A stretch of DNA of 64,000 nt from an uncultured Myroides sp. Lineage in GTDB: Bacteria; Bacteroidota; Bacteroidia; Flavobacteriales; Flavobacteriaceae. The position numbers and the translations under genes are program-made. The notes beneath the pieces were generated by a model. It worked only from the letters and a program-made list of their open reading frames with translations, had not been told where the DNA came from and searched no databases. Below, piece after piece: positions 1 through 9,277 of this stretch (the stretch's first letter is position 1; each line of letters starts with the position of its first letter). Location of the stretch: the NCBI GenBank assembly GCA_913777665.1, contig CAJYTF010000017.1, positions 1-64,000 on the forward strand, written 5' to 3'.

Positions 1-204
1 AAAAATTAAATTTTAAAATTTGAAAAAAGATTTTTTCTTTATAATGCTTGTTAATATGTAGCATAAGTTTTTGGTAAAGTATTTTAATATGTTACTTATT
101 AAAAGTTGTTAACATTAACTTAATATATCAAAGTTCTAAATATCAGTCAATTTAAAAATGTGTGTTGATATATTTTTACTTTCACTAACAAAAACTACTT
201 AAAA

Positions 205-400
205 GTTTAGTTGTGAATAAGTGTTTATAAGTTGCTAAAATGTGTCAATGTATTGGTTGATTAATTTCAATAAAAACTGTGGTTATTAACAAGAATAAAC
301 TGCCATAACAAAATTTTAAGATTTAAAAAGAATTAGTTTTCTAAAGTTATTCACACTTATTAACACTGGTTATTAATATCTAAAATAAAGTTATAAACAG
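205..400. other. Cluster of DnaA-box-like sites; candidate origin or DnaA-binding region
   Basis: This AT-rich, gene-free stretch carries six matches to TTATnnACA. TTATTCACA is at 347-355. TTATTAACA is at 283-291 and 357-365. TTATAAACA is at 391-399. Reverse-strand copies are TGTGAATAA at 212-220 and TGTTTATAA at 222-230. Two adjacent pairs (212/222 and 347/357) are spaced exactly 10 bp, so the boxes lie on the same helix face, and the pairs point in opposite directions. The E. coli DnaA box is TTATnCACA. No dnaA gene is visible here, though one could lie to the left. The origin role is inference. The rest of 1-427 shows only A/T runs. Confidence 0.4.
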
Positions 401-427
401 TATATTTGCTTCACATAAAAACAAATA

Positions 428-1018
428 ATGAAAAACATAGTATTAGTACTTGCAATGGTTGTTACAGGCTTAGTACATGCACAAAAAATGAAGGTTGTTT
501 CGGGGAATTTTGATTTTTTAAAAGATCAAAAAGAAATAAACCTACAAATGGATTATTCGGATATTAAATTCTATAAAGAAAATATGAACGAAGAAGCTTA
601 TATTTTAAAAAGAGAAAAAGATATTTTGAAAGAAGGTAAAAATGAAACGGAAGTTGAAGCTTGGATTGCCGATTGGGAACATTCTAAAAAAACGACTTTT
701 GTAGATAAGTTTTTAGCTTCAATGAACAAAAACACGTCAATTGTAACTTCTACAAACAATGCGCAGGCAAAATATACATTAACGGTTAAAACAGTATGGA
801 TTTATCCGGGTTGGTATGCAGGTGTTATGGCACAGCCATCAAAAGTTACTACTATTTTAATTTTTACCGAAACAAATAATCCTGATACAGTTTTATTGAA
901 AATTGATAGTAAAGAAGCACCTGGAGATAATTTTGTTGGTGTACCTAATAATAACGATAGAATTGCTGAAGGATACGCTAAAACAGCTAAAACATTAGCT
1001 AAGAAAATAGAAAAATAA
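428..1018 (+). CDS. Secreted hypothetical protein
   Basis: The 196-residue product begins with a clear Sec signal peptide (hydrophobic residues 4-16, AQ-type cleavage near residue 18). The mature part is Lys/Glu-rich with a short aromatic segment (IYPGWYAGV) around residues 125-135. I recognise no family. It resembles small periplasmic proteins of Flavobacteria whose core is a single mixed alpha/beta domain. It stands alone, converging on the halogenase-like gene, with a shared bidirectional terminator between them. Confidence 0.75.
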   Translation: MKNIVLVLAMVVTGLVHAQKMKVVSGNFDFLKDQKEINLQMDYSDIKFYKENMNEEAYILKREKDILKEGKNETEVEAWIADWEHSKKTTFVDKFLASMNKNTSIVTSTNNAQAKYTLTVKTVWIYPGWYAGVMAQPSKVTTILIFTETNNPDTVLLKIDSKEAPGDNFVGVPNNNDRIAEGYAKTAKTLAKKIEK

Positions 1019-1027
1019 ATAAAATAG

Positions 1028-1058
1028 AAAAAGGATTCCTTAATTGGAATCCTTTTTT
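1028..1058. terminator. Bidirectional rho-independent terminator
   Basis: Stem AAAAAGGATTCC (1028-1039) pairs with GGAATCCTTTTTT (1046-1058) around a TTAATT loop, with T runs on both strands. It lies between two convergent genes and overlaps the stop codon of the downstream minus-strand gene. Confidence 0.85.
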
Positions 1059-2287
1059 GTTTCGCGTATCATGTACGCCATATTTTTTATAATGTTATGA
1101 TGTTTTGCTACAAACGTGTTTTCTTTATTCCATACATAACCGGCTAAAACAGCACAAATTTTTCGTTTAACATCAGGGTTTTCGGGTTGATGGTAAAACA
1201 ATTCTTGTAAATTGCCGGTATACCATTCTTTAACATACGTGGTAAAAACATCAATACCGTATTTCATGTATTCGGTATAATCTTTTTCCCAGTTAACTTC
1301 TTCACCATTAATTTGTTTTAAAGCCAATTTTGCAGCTAAAATACCCGATTCGGTAGCAAAACAAACACCCGAAGAAAAGACAGGATCTAAAAATTCGGTA
1401 CTGTTTCCTGTCAATGCATATCCTTCACCGTAAAATTGAGAAACCGCTACAGAATAATTTTTTAAATGGATCGGATCAAATTCAAAAGGAAGTTTATCGA
1501 ATCGTTTTACATAAAAATCAGAAAGTTTTATGGCATTTTTAATAGCCTCTTCAGTATTTCCTGTTGCTGATAATTTATCGATATAATCAGTAGGACCAAC
1601 AATTCCAACGCTGGTATTTCCGTTAGAAAAAGGAATAACCCACAACCAAACTTCGGTTTCAATAATATCAAACGAAATCTGAGTTCCCTCTACTCCATCT
1701 GGTCGGTTTACATCTTTAAGGTGCGTAAAAATTGCCGAGTGCGGATCTAATTTAGAAGGCGATTCCAACTTTAAAATACGCGGTAAAACACGTCCGTAAC
1801 CACTGCAGTCAATTACAAATTTTGCATGTATCTGCGAAACGTTTCCGTTTTTATCTTTAATGGTAGTTACAGAATCGGTTCCATTGAATTCTACATTGGT
1901 TACTTCTGTTTCAAAAGCAATATCAACCCCTTTACGTTGCAATTCATCGGTCATGGCTTTATCAAAATCGGCACGCGGAATTTGCCACGTCCAATCCCAT
2001 CCTTCACCAAATTTATTGCTAAAATCAAAAATACAAATTTCTTTACCTCTAATAAAACGGGCTCCGGGCTTCTTTTCAAATCCGTAAGAATCAAGTGCTT
2101 CAAACAATCCGGCTTCATAAAAATGATCCATAACACGCGGAATCAAACTTTCTCCCACCACAATTCTCGGGAACTTTTGTTTTTCTACAACCTTAATCTT
2201 TGCACCCTGTTTTTGCAGATATCCTGCAGCAACACTTCCACTTGGACCTGCACCAATAATTAGGATATCAACATTTTCTGTTTTCAT
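1040..2287 (-). CDS. FAD-dependent oxidoreductase, tryptophan-halogenase-like (flexirubin cluster)
   Basis: A 415-residue flavoprotein with an N-terminal dinucleotide-binding motif GAGPSG (residues 12-17) and the GES..P motif (46-50) of the halogenase/geranylgeranyl-reductase superfamily. WLWVIP at 214-219 fits the WxWxIP signature used to separate flavin halogenases from monooxygenases. Many flexirubins are ring-chlorinated, so halogenation of the aryl or resorcinol ring is a reasonable but unproven role. It is divergent from tyrosine ammonia-lyase across about 100 bp, which suggests shared regulation. The alternative is a hydroxylase or reductase of the same fold. Confidence 0.8.
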   Translation of the reverse strand: MKTENVDILIIGAGPSGSVAAGYLQKQGAKIKVVEKQKFPRIVVGESLIPRVMDHFYEAGLFEALDSYGFEKKPGARFIRGKEICIFDFSNKFGEGWDWTWQIPRADFDKAMTDELQRKGVDIAFETEVTNVEFNGTDSVTTIKDKNGNVSQIHAKFVIDCSGYGRVLPRILKLESPSKLDPHSAIFTHLKDVNRPDGVEGTQISFDIIETEVWLWVIPFSNGNTSVGIVGPTDYIDKLSATGNTEEAIKNAIKLSDFYVKRFDKLPFEFDPIHLKNYSVAVSQFYGEGYALTGNSTEFLDPVFSSGVCFATESGILAAKLALKQINGEEVNWEKDYTEYMKYGIDVFTTYVKEWYTGNLQELFYHQPENPDVKRKICAVLAGYVWNKENTFVAKHHNIIKNMAYMIRETKKDSN

Positions 2288-2311
2288 AGTAAAAAAGATA
2301 GTTTAATATTA

Positions 2312-2319
2312 TATTTTTG
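2312..2319 (+). promoter_or_regulatory. Bacteroidota -7 box for the main flexirubin operon
   Basis: TATTTTTG matches TAnnTTTG and lies 70 bp upstream of the tyrosine ammonia-lyase start, in the divergent intergenic region. No good -33 TTTG is seen. Confidence 0.45.
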
Positions 2320-2389
2320 CCATTGTAAAATGATGGTTCAAAATTACGAGAAATCAGTCATTTAATACATTTTAATCAAACAATTTTTA

Positions 2390-3907
2390 ATGAAAGTTAT
2401 TCGTGATTATTTAACAATAAATGATTTTGCTTCGGTTATTTTTAATAATGAAGCCATTACATTAGACGATTTACTTGTAAACCGTGTGGAAAAAAGTTTT
2501 AATTTTTTAAAATCGTTTTCGGCAAACAAAGTCATTTACGGTGTAAATACAGGTTTTGGTCCTATGGCGCAATACCGTATTCAGCCAGAAGATCAGTTGC
2601 AGTTACAGTACAATTTAATTCGCAGCCATTCATCGGGTACAGGCAATCCGTTATCGCCTATTCATGTTAAAGCCACAATTTTAGCGCGATTAAATACGCT
2701 GGCATTAGGAAAATCGGGTGTAAATATGACCGTGATTTCTTTAATGAAAGAATTGATAAACCGTGATATTACCCCTTTAATTTTTGCTCATGGAGGTGTT
2801 GGTGCAAGTGGCGATTTGGTTCAGCTGGCGCATTTAGCATTGATACTTATTGGCGAAGGCGAAGTTTTTTATAAAGGCGAACGCAGATCAACCCAAGAAG
2901 TTTTTAAGATGGAAGGTTTGCAACCGATCGATGTTAAAATTCGAGAAGGATTGGCATTGATGAACGGAACATCGGTAATGACAGGAATTGGTATTGTAAA
3001 TGCGTTATTGACTGATAAATTGGTCGATTTTTCATTGCAGGCATCTTGTATGATTAATGAAATTGTGCAGGCTTATGACGATCATTTGTCGCAAGAATTG
3101 AACAACACCAAATTACATAACGGACAGCAAGTTGTTGCCCAAAAAATGCGCAATCATTTAACCGATAGTAAATTAACACGTAACCGTCAGGAACATTTAT
3201 ACAGCGGAGAAAATACTGAAGAAATTTTTAAGGAAAAAGTTCAAGAATATTATTCTATTCGTTGTGTACCGCAGATTTTAGGTCCAATTTACGATACCGT
3301 TTTATCGGTTAAAGATATTTTAGAAAAAGAAATAAATTCGGTAAACGACAATCCGGTGATCGATGTTGAAACAGAACAGGTTTACCACGGTGGAAATTTC
3401 CACGGCGATTATGTATCGTTAGAAATGGATAAATTAAAGTTGGTTGTTACTAAAATTTCTATGTTGGCAGAACGCCAGTTAAACTACCTGTTAAATTCAA
3501 AAATTAACGAAATATTGCCGCCGTTTGTCAATCTGGGTAAATTAGGATTCAATTTTGGTATGCAGGGCGTACAGTTCACGGCAACATCAACCACGGCAGA
3601 AAATCAGGCATTATCAACTTCCATGTATATTCACAGCATTCCGAACAATAACGACAATCAGGATATCGTAAGTATGGGAACCAACGCAGCCGTTATGTGT
3701 AGCAATGTGATTGAAAATACATTTGAAGTGTTGGCGATTGAACTTATTACGATTATTCAGGCTATCGATGCGTTAAATTATCAAGATAAATTAAGCAGTT
3801 CATCAAAAAAACTATATGATGAAATTAGAAACATTGTGCCTGTTTTTTCAGAAGATATGGTAATGTATCCTTATGTTAACAAGGTTAAGGAATTTTTAAA
3901 AAAATAG
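2390..3907 (+). CDS. tal: Tyrosine ammonia-lyase (aromatic amino acid lyase, MIO type)
   Basis: A 505-residue lyase that removes ammonia from L-tyrosine to give 4-coumarate, the starter of the aryl polyene. The MIO-forming triad A139-S140-G141 sits in GGVGASGDLVQ. The catalytic Tyr is Y50 (VIYGVNTGFGP), and the substrate-selectivity region reads RSHSSG (H80). From memory the sequence is very close to the characterised Flavobacterium johnsoniae enzyme FjTAL, including this loop. Histidine ammonia-lyase is the usual automatic label, but there are no hutU/hutI/hutG neighbours and the context is pigment synthesis. It opens the long plus-strand cluster, and the ketoreductase starts 7 bp after its stop. 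Confidence 0.92.
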   Translation: MKVIRDYLTINDFASVIFNNEAITLDDLLVNRVEKSFNFLKSFSANKVIYGVNTGFGPMAQYRIQPEDQLQLQYNLIRSHSSGTGNPLSPIHVKATILARLNTLALGKSGVNMTVISLMKELINRDITPLIFAHGGVGASGDLVQLAHLALILIGEGEVFYKGERRSTQEVFKMEGLQPIDVKIREGLALMNGTSVMTGIGIVNALLTDKLVDFSLQASCMINEIVQAYDDHLSQELNNTKLHNGQQVVAQKMRNHLTDSKLTRNRQEHLYSGENTEEIFKEKVQEYYSIRCVPQILGPIYDTVLSVKDILEKEINSVNDNPVIDVETEQVYHGGNFHGDYVSLEMDKLKLVVTKISMLAERQLNYLLNSKINEILPPFVNLGKLGFNFGMQGVQFTATSTTAENQALSTSMYIHSIPNNNDNQDIVSMGTNAAVMCSNVIENTFEVLAIELITIIQAIDALNYQDKLSSSSKKLYDEIRNIVPVFSEDMVMYPYVNKVKEFLKK

Positions 3908-3914
3908 GCAGCAA

Positions 3915-4649
3915 ATGAAGAAATGTGCTTTAGTTACAGGCGGATCTCGTGGAATAGGAAAAGCCATCTGCTTAAAATTGGCAAAGGATTTGCAGTATCA
4001 TGTTTTGATTAATTATCAATCGAACGAAGCAGCTGCGTTAGAAACCAAACAATTGATTGAAAACGAAGGCGGATCGGCAGAAATAATTGGGTTTAATGTG
4101 GCGAGTTTAGAAGAAACTCAATCTGCGTTGAATTCTTGGAAAGAAACCAATCTTGAAGCTGTTGTAGAAGTAATTGTGAACAATGCCGGAATAACACGCG
4201 ACGGTTTATTTATGTGGATGCAGCCAAACGACTGGAAAAATGTAATTGATACCAGCCTGAACGGTTTTTACAACGTAACCAATTTCTTTATTCAGGAAAT
4301 GTTACGCAGTAAATACGGCAGAATTATTAATATGGTTTCGGTTTCGGGTGTAAAAGGCACGCCGGGACAAACTAATTATTCTGCAGCAAAAGGCGCATTG
4401 GTAGCAGCAACAAAGGCATTAGCACAAGAAGTTGCCAAACGCAAAGTAACCGTAAACGCTGTTGCTCCAGGGTTTATTAAAACCGATATGACGGCGGAAT
4501 TAGACGAAAAAGAATTAACAAAAATGATACCTGCCAACCGTTTTGGCGAAGCAGAAGAAGTAGCAGATTTGGTTGCTTTCTTGGCTTCTAAAAAATCGGG
4601 TTACATAACAGGTGAAATTATAAACATAAACGGAGGAATTTATTCTTAA
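3915..4649 (+). CDS. 3-oxoacyl-ACP reductase, SDR family (FabG-like)
   Basis: A 244-residue short-chain dehydrogenase with the cofactor motif GGSRGIG at residues 9-15, NNAG near residue 90 and the catalytic pair Y155/K159 in NYSAAK. The C-terminal GEIININGG is typical of FabG. It lies 7 bp downstream of tyrosine ammonia-lyase, so it should be the ketoreductase of the iterative polyene synthase, reducing ACP-bound 3-oxo intermediates with NADPH. The role is inferred from family and position. Confidence 0.88.
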   Translation: MKKCALVTGGSRGIGKAICLKLAKDLQYHVLINYQSNEAAALETKQLIENEGGSAEIIGFNVASLEETQSALNSWKETNLEAVVEVIVNNAGITRDGLFMWMQPNDWKNVIDTSLNGFYNVTNFFIQEMLRSKYGRIINMVSVSGVKGTPGQTNYSAAKGALVAATKALAQEVAKRKVTVNAVAPGFIKTDMTAELDEKELTKMIPANRFGEAEEVADLVAFLASKKSGYITGEIININGGIYS

Positions 4650-4706
4650 GAGTTGTAAAATGTAGAAATGTATATTGTAATATGATTAGTAAATAGTTGT
4701 TCAAAA

Positions 4707-4985
4707 ATGAAAAAATTGTTTTCAATAAAAAACATATTAATCGGAATTGGACTAATCATTTTCGATTTAACTATATATATTTTTCTTGGGTTGGTTTTAT
4801 TGAATTATGAAGATTTTTATGATGAAAGTAAAGGCGCATATTTCAGTTTAGAAAGTATGACCTTTTGGCAAAAGATAAGTTATATTTGTTTGAATTTATG
4901 GTATTTAATTAACATAATTTTCATCTGTTTTTTGATATATAAAGTATCTATAAAAGTGTTTTCATTAAAAAATTTCAAACGCTAA
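4707..4985 (+). CDS. Small membrane protein of unknown function
   Basis: 92 residues with two clear hydrophobic segments (about 11-33 and 58-84) separated by an acidic and aromatic linker, and basic ends (KKLFSIKN, SLKNFKR). No family is recognised. It lies in the 386-bp gap between the ketoreductase and the ketosynthase in the same direction, so it is probably cotranscribed. Its base composition is more AT-rich than its neighbours, which fits a late addition or a membrane-biased sequence. Confidence 0.5.
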   Translation: MKKLFSIKNILIGIGLIIFDLTIYIFLGLVLLNYEDFYDESKGAYFSLESMTFWQKISYICLNLWYLINIIFICFLIYKVSIKVFSLKNFKR

Positions 4986-5035
4986 TTTTCAATTGTACAA
5001 AAATACAATCTACAATATACGGAACGCAAAAAATT

Positions 5036-6259
5036 ATGAATAACAGAGTGGTGATAACCGGTATGGGAATTTATTCGTGCATCGGTACCAATTTACAAGA
5101 AGTTAAACAATCGTTATACGAAGGAAAATCGGGTATTGTGTTCGATGAAGAACGCAAAGAGTATGGTTTTCAGTCGGCATTAACAGGTAAAGTTCCATCG
5201 CCCGATTTAAAACCATTTTTAAGTCGCAGACAGCGTATTACCATTGGCGAAGAAACCGAATATGCCTATGTAGCAACCATGGAAGCTTTACAAAATGCTG
5301 GTATTTCTTTAGATGATTTCAACAATCGCGAAATTGGTTTGATCTATGGAAACGACAGTGTTTCTAAAGCCATTATTGAAGCTACTGATATTGTTCGTGA
5401 AAAAAAAGATACCGCTTTAATAGGTTCCGGAGCCATTTTTAAGTCGATGAATTCAACGGTAACCATGAATTTATCAACCATTTTTAACATCACCGGAATC
5501 AACATGACCATTAGTGCAGCTTGTGCCAGCGGATCTCATGCCATTGGTTTGGGATACATGATGATTAAAAACGGATTACAAGATTTGGTAATCTGTGGTG
5601 GCGCACAAGAAATCAACAAATACGGAATGGCAAGCTTTGATGGTTTAGGTGTTTTTTCGCCTCGTGAAAACGATCCGGCAAAAGCATGCCGCCCATTCGA
5701 TGCTAGTCGCGATGGTTTGGTTCCAAGTGGTGGCGGTGCAACAATCATTATTGAAAGTTTAGATAGTGCGTTGGCTCGTGGTGCTAACATCATTGCAGAA
5801 ATTGTCGGCTACGGCTTTTCATCAAACGGCGGACATATTTCAACTCCGAACGTCGATGGTCCTGCAACAGCTATGCGTAAAGCTTTACAACAAGCAGGTT
5901 TAAACGCAGCCGATGTTCAATACATCAACGCACATGCAACATCAACTCCGGTTGGCGATGCAAACGAAGCACAGGCAATCGATGAAGTTTTTGGAGCAAC
6001 AAAACCGTATGTTTCAAGCACCAAATCAATGACAGGTCATGAATGCTGGATGGCAGGTGCAAGCGAGATTATTTATTCTACCATTATGATGAATGAAGGA
6101 TTTATCGCACCAAACATAAACTATGAAACACCCGATGAACATTCGGAAAAGCTGAATATTGCCACCAAAACAATTAATAAAGATTTTGACGTATATTTGT
6201 CGAATTCTTTCGGATTTGGAGGAACAAATTCGGCAGTAATCGTTAAAAAATATAAATAA
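5036..6259 (+). CDS. Beta-ketoacyl-ACP synthase (FabF/KAS II-like)
   Basis: A 407-residue condensing enzyme with the nucleophile C163 in SAACASGSH, the first catalytic His in NAHATSTPVGD, the second in MTGHECW, and the C-terminal GFGGTNS loop. The catalytic set is complete, so it should carry out decarboxylative Claisen condensation with malonyl-ACP. It is followed by an ACP and an acyltransferase. It is one of three apparently active FabF-type enzymes in the cluster. Confidence 0.9.
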   Translation: MNNRVVITGMGIYSCIGTNLQEVKQSLYEGKSGIVFDEERKEYGFQSALTGKVPSPDLKPFLSRRQRITIGEETEYAYVATMEALQNAGISLDDFNNREIGLIYGNDSVSKAIIEATDIVREKKDTALIGSGAIFKSMNSTVTMNLSTIFNITGINMTISAACASGSHAIGLGYMMIKNGLQDLVICGGAQEINKYGMASFDGLGVFSPRENDPAKACRPFDASRDGLVPSGGGATIIIESLDSALARGANIIAEIVGYGFSSNGGHISTPNVDGPATAMRKALQQAGLNAADVQYINAHATSTPVGDANEAQAIDEVFGATKPYVSSTKSMTGHECWMAGASEIIYSTIMMNEGFIAPNINYETPDEHSEKLNIATKTINKDFDVYLSNSFGFGGTNSAVIVKKYK

Positions 6260-6380
6260 ATATTTTACCACATAGAAACAATAGTCTTTTAGCGGAAAAA
6301 TTTAAGGGGTTGTAATTTAATGACTTAAAGCTATAAGAATTCTATGTATCTATGTTGTGAATAAAATAATAAACACACAA

Positions 6381-6635
6381 ATGAAGATTGAAGAAATCAT
6401 CGATAAAGTAAACGAGATTTTAGTTGAAGAATTCGAAGTTGATGCAGAGGTAATCGAAGCCGATAAAAATTTAAAGCAAACTTTAAATTTAGACAGCTTG
6501 GATTATGTGGATTTGGTTGTAATTATCGAATCAAATTTTGGCGTGAAATTAGTCGAGGCTGATTTTATGGGCATGGTAACTTTTCAAGATTTCTACAACA
6601 TAATCAACAATAAAATAGCTGCTAAAAACGCTTAA
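6381..6635 (+). CDS. Acyl carrier protein
   Basis: 84 residues with the phosphopantetheine attachment site S39 in LNLDSLDYVDL, the DSL motif of ACPs, and an acidic four-helix pattern. A GTG at 6357 would add eight residues (MNKIINTQ), but the ATG at 6381 gives the normal family start and is chosen here. It lies 2 bp before the acyltransferase gene. It probably carries a growing polyene or the alkyl precursors of the resorcinol. It differs clearly from the second ACP at 22255. Confidence 0.88.
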   Translation: MKIEEIIDKVNEILVEEFEVDAEVIEADKNLKQTLNLDSLDYVDLVVIIESNFGVKLVEADFMGMVTFQDFYNIINNKIAAKNA

Positions 6636-6637
6636 AA

Positions 6638-7516
6638 ATGACCCAATGGAGCGGAAAATCTAAAGGAACAATTTTAGGTTACAAAATATTTGTTTATTGC
6701 ATAAAAAAGCTAGGAATACGTGCTGCTTACAGCGTTTTGGTATTCGTGGCTTTTTATTATTTTGTGGCGTACCCTACTTCTTTTAAAGCCATGTTTTCGT
6801 ATTTCCGCTACCGACAACAGTTTTCGTTTTTTAAAGTCGTTTTAGCGGTTTACAAAAGCTATTTTACCTTTGGTCAGGTTCTTATCGATAAAATAGCTAT
6901 TTCGGCTGGTTTACGCAATAAATTTACTTTTGATTTCGATGGAATTGATATTTTAAAACAGCTTTTAAGCGAAGGAAAAGGCGGAATTTTAATCAGCGCG
7001 CATATTGGAAATTTTGAAATTGCCGAAAAGTTTTTTGCCGATATCGATTTTAACTGTCAGATCCATATTGTAACAGTAGATCAAGAACATTCGGTAATAA
7101 AACAGTATTTAGAAAGCATCACAGACGAAAAACCTAACGTGCAGTTTATTTATGTAAAAGAAGACATGTCGCACATTTTCGAAATCAACGATGCGCTTTC
7201 TAAAAATCATTTAATTTGTTTTACGGGCGATCGATATTTTGATCAATCAAGAACAATGCAGGCAGAATTATTAGGGAAAGAAGCACATTTTCCTGCAGGA
7301 ACTTTTATGCTGGCATCGCGCCTAAAAACGCCGGTTGCTTACGTATATGTTATGAAAGAACCCAATCTGCATTACCATTTATACACGCGACGTGCACCCG
7401 AATTTAAACACCGCGATGCACAGGCAGTTTTAAACAGTTATACCGATAGCGTTTCGCAAATGTTGAAGAAATATCCGTATCAATGGTTTAATTATTTCGA
7501 TTTTTGGAAGGATTAA
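6638..7516 (+). CDS. Lysophospholipid/lipid A acyltransferase family protein (LpxL/HtrB-like)
   Basis: 292 residues. A hydrophobic membrane anchor lies near residues 28-45, and the acyltransferase motif HxxxxE appears as SAHIGNFEIAE around 126-136. Family members transfer acyl groups from ACP to a membrane-bound hydroxyl acceptor. Such genes recur in aryl-polyene and flexirubin clusters. Here it could attach an acyl or polyene chain to a lipid or to the resorcinol; the acceptor cannot be read from sequence. Its start is 2 bp after the ACP stop, so the two are translationally linked. Confidence 0.82.
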   Translation: MTQWSGKSKGTILGYKIFVYCIKKLGIRAAYSVLVFVAFYYFVAYPTSFKAMFSYFRYRQQFSFFKVVLAVYKSYFTFGQVLIDKIAISAGLRNKFTFDFDGIDILKQLLSEGKGGILISAHIGNFEIAEKFFADIDFNCQIHIVTVDQEHSVIKQYLESITDEKPNVQFIYVKEDMSHIFEINDALSKNHLICFTGDRYFDQSRTMQAELLGKEAHFPAGTFMLASRLKTPVAYVYVMKEPNLHYHLYTRRAPEFKHRDAQAVLNSYTDSVSQMLKKYPYQWFNYFDFWKD

Positions 7517-7704
7517 ACATCATCTGATATCTATATATCAACAATGGATAAAAAATCCTGCAAAACGTAAAACGTTTTTAAAGGCTATTTATTCACAGCC
7601 ATTTGCATATTATCGCCAATTGTTCATTTAATTGATTTAATTTTGTTTCCAATTCTGTATTTTAGCATACTGAAAAAGTAAAAGTATTTCCAAGGAATAT
7701 TGTA

Positions 7705-8841
7705 ATGTCAGCAAAAGTTTATATCAATAAAATAGAAAAATTTCTACCAAATAATCCTGTTTCAAACGATGAAATGGAGCATATTTTGGGTGAAATCAAC
7801 AACACACCATCAAAATCGCGTCGGTTAATTTTGCGCAACAACGGTATTCAAACTCGTTATTATGCGTTAGATCAGCAGCAAAATGTTACCCACAACAATG
7901 CACAATTAACCACATTGGCAATAAAAAAACTGGTTAGTGATGATTTTTCTTTAAACGATATGGAAATTCTATCTTGCGGAACTTCTACACCCGATGTATT
8001 GTTACCATCTCATGCAGCAATGGTTCACGGTTTACTTAAAAACAAGTCGGTAGAACTTAATTCCTCATCAGGTATTTGTTGTTCGGGCATGAACGCTTTA
8101 AAATACGGTTATTTGGCTATTAAAGCCGAAACCGCAAACAATGCAGTTTGCACAGGATCTGAACGAGTATCAACCTGGATGATGGCAAATAAATTCGAAG
8201 CTGAAATTGCTAATTTAAAAGCGTTGGAAGAACAACCAATTTTAGCTTTTAAAAAAGATTTTTTACGTTGGATGTTATCAGACGGAGCCGGAGCCCTATT
8301 GTTGGAAAACCAACCAAAAGGATCATTACCACTTGAAATTCTTTGGATGGAAAACTATTCGTATGCACATGAACTGGAAACCTGTATGTATGCCGGTGGA
8401 GAAAAACAAGCTGACGGATCTGTTAAAGCATGGAGTGAATATTCGGTAGAAGAATGGAAAAACGAATCGGTTTTTTCGTTAAAGCAAGATGTAAAAATAC
8501 TGGACGAATTCATCCTTAAAAAAGGTGTGGAAAGTATGGGCGATGCTATGCAGAAACATCATATAAATCCTAACAATATTACTTATTTTCTGCCGCATAT
8601 TTCATCGGTTTTCTTTAAAGAGAAATTGTATGAATGTTTTAAAAATGCAGGTTTGGAAATTGCTAAAGATAAATGGTTCATAAATCTGCCAAAAGTTGGT
8701 AATGTGGGGTCGGCATCGATCTATTTAATGTTAGAAGAGTTGTATCATTCCAACAAATTAAAAAGCGGCGATACCATTATGTTGTCCGTTCCCGAAAGTG
8801 GTCGATTTTCTTATGCTTACGCATTTTTAAAAGTGGTTTAG
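7705..8841 (+). CDS. Beta-ketoacyl-ACP synthase III-like, DarB paralogue
   Basis: 378 residues of the FabH/thiolase fold. The likely nucleophile is C126 in GICCSGMNA, with the catalytic His in FLPHISS and Asn in KVGNVGSAS. It closely resembles the second KAS III at 12934: both open with YI.K...(F/Y)LPNNPVSNDEME and share RNNGI.TRYYALD. It begins a subcluster with two hotdog dehydratases after a 188-bp gap, where TATTTTAG at 7659-7666 is a weak -7 box. It could start alkyl-chain synthesis or act in resorcinol formation, and I cannot decide which. Confidence 0.82.
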   Translation: MSAKVYINKIEKFLPNNPVSNDEMEHILGEINNTPSKSRRLILRNNGIQTRYYALDQQQNVTHNNAQLTTLAIKKLVSDDFSLNDMEILSCGTSTPDVLLPSHAAMVHGLLKNKSVELNSSSGICCSGMNALKYGYLAIKAETANNAVCTGSERVSTWMMANKFEAEIANLKALEEQPILAFKKDFLRWMLSDGAGALLLENQPKGSLPLEILWMENYSYAHELETCMYAGGEKQADGSVKAWSEYSVEEWKNESVFSLKQDVKILDEFILKKGVESMGDAMQKHHINPNNITYFLPHISSVFFKEKLYECFKNAGLEIAKDKWFINLPKVGNVGSASIYLMLEELYHSNKLKSGDTIMLSVPESGRFSYAYAFLKVV

Positions 8842-8842
8842 C

Positions 8843-9277
8843 ATGAAAGCATCGTTCCCTATAACATCGGCAGAAATCCTTTTAAAATGCATTCCGCAAC
8901 GCAACCCTATTGTTATGGTTGATACGCTTTATGCTTTTAATGACAACGAAGTTTCAGCAGGATTATTTATTGACACCACCGGATTATTTATAAAAAACAA
9001 TACACTGCAAGAACCCGGTTTAATAGAACACATGGCGCAAACAGTGGCATTGCACACCGGTTTTGGGTTTTATGTAAAAAACCAGCAGGCACCAATGGGT
9101 TACATTGGCAGTATTGCAAACCTTAAAATTAACCGCTTACCCATTGCAGGCGAAAATATACATACCACAGCAACCATTCTACAAGAATTTGCCGGTATAA
9201 CGCTGGTTGATATTATTTGCCAGATCAACAGCAAAACAATTGCAACCGCACAAATGAAAACCGTAATTGCCAAATGA
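8843..9277 (+). CDS. Hotdog-fold 3-hydroxyacyl-ACP dehydratase-like protein
   Basis: 144 residues of the FabA/FabZ hotdog fold. PQRNPIVMVD near the N terminus corresponds to the P.R.P..M(V/L)D signature, and EHMAQTVALHTG forms the central helix where the acidic catalytic residue usually lies. It should dehydrate ACP-bound 3-hydroxy intermediates without saturation, which produces a conjugated polyene. It starts 1 bp after the KAS III stop. Its last codons overlap the next gene as ATGA. Confidence 0.8.
   Translation: MKASFPITSAEILLKCIPQRNPIVMVDTLYAFNDNEVSAGLFIDTTGLFIKNNTLQEPGLIEHMAQTVALHTGFGFYVKNQQAPMGYIGSIANLKINRLPIAGENIHTTATILQEFAGITLVDIICQINSKTIATAQMKTVIAK

Noticed and set aside
1826-2263. 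Open frame of 145 residues opposite the halogenase-like gene
   Set aside because: It is wholly antisense to a clear FAD enzyme, and its translation is low-complexity and without domains.
2390-3907. Histidine ammonia-lyase (hutH) label
   Set aside because: No other hut genes are near, and the sequence and setting match flavobacterial tyrosine ammonia-lyase.
6357-6380. GTG start of the acyl carrier protein
   Set aside because: The ATG at 6381 gives the standard ACP length and start.
9217-9274. Longer start of the second dehydratase
   Set aside because: It would overlap the upstream gene by about 60 bp; the ATGA overlap at 9274 is the normal arrangement.
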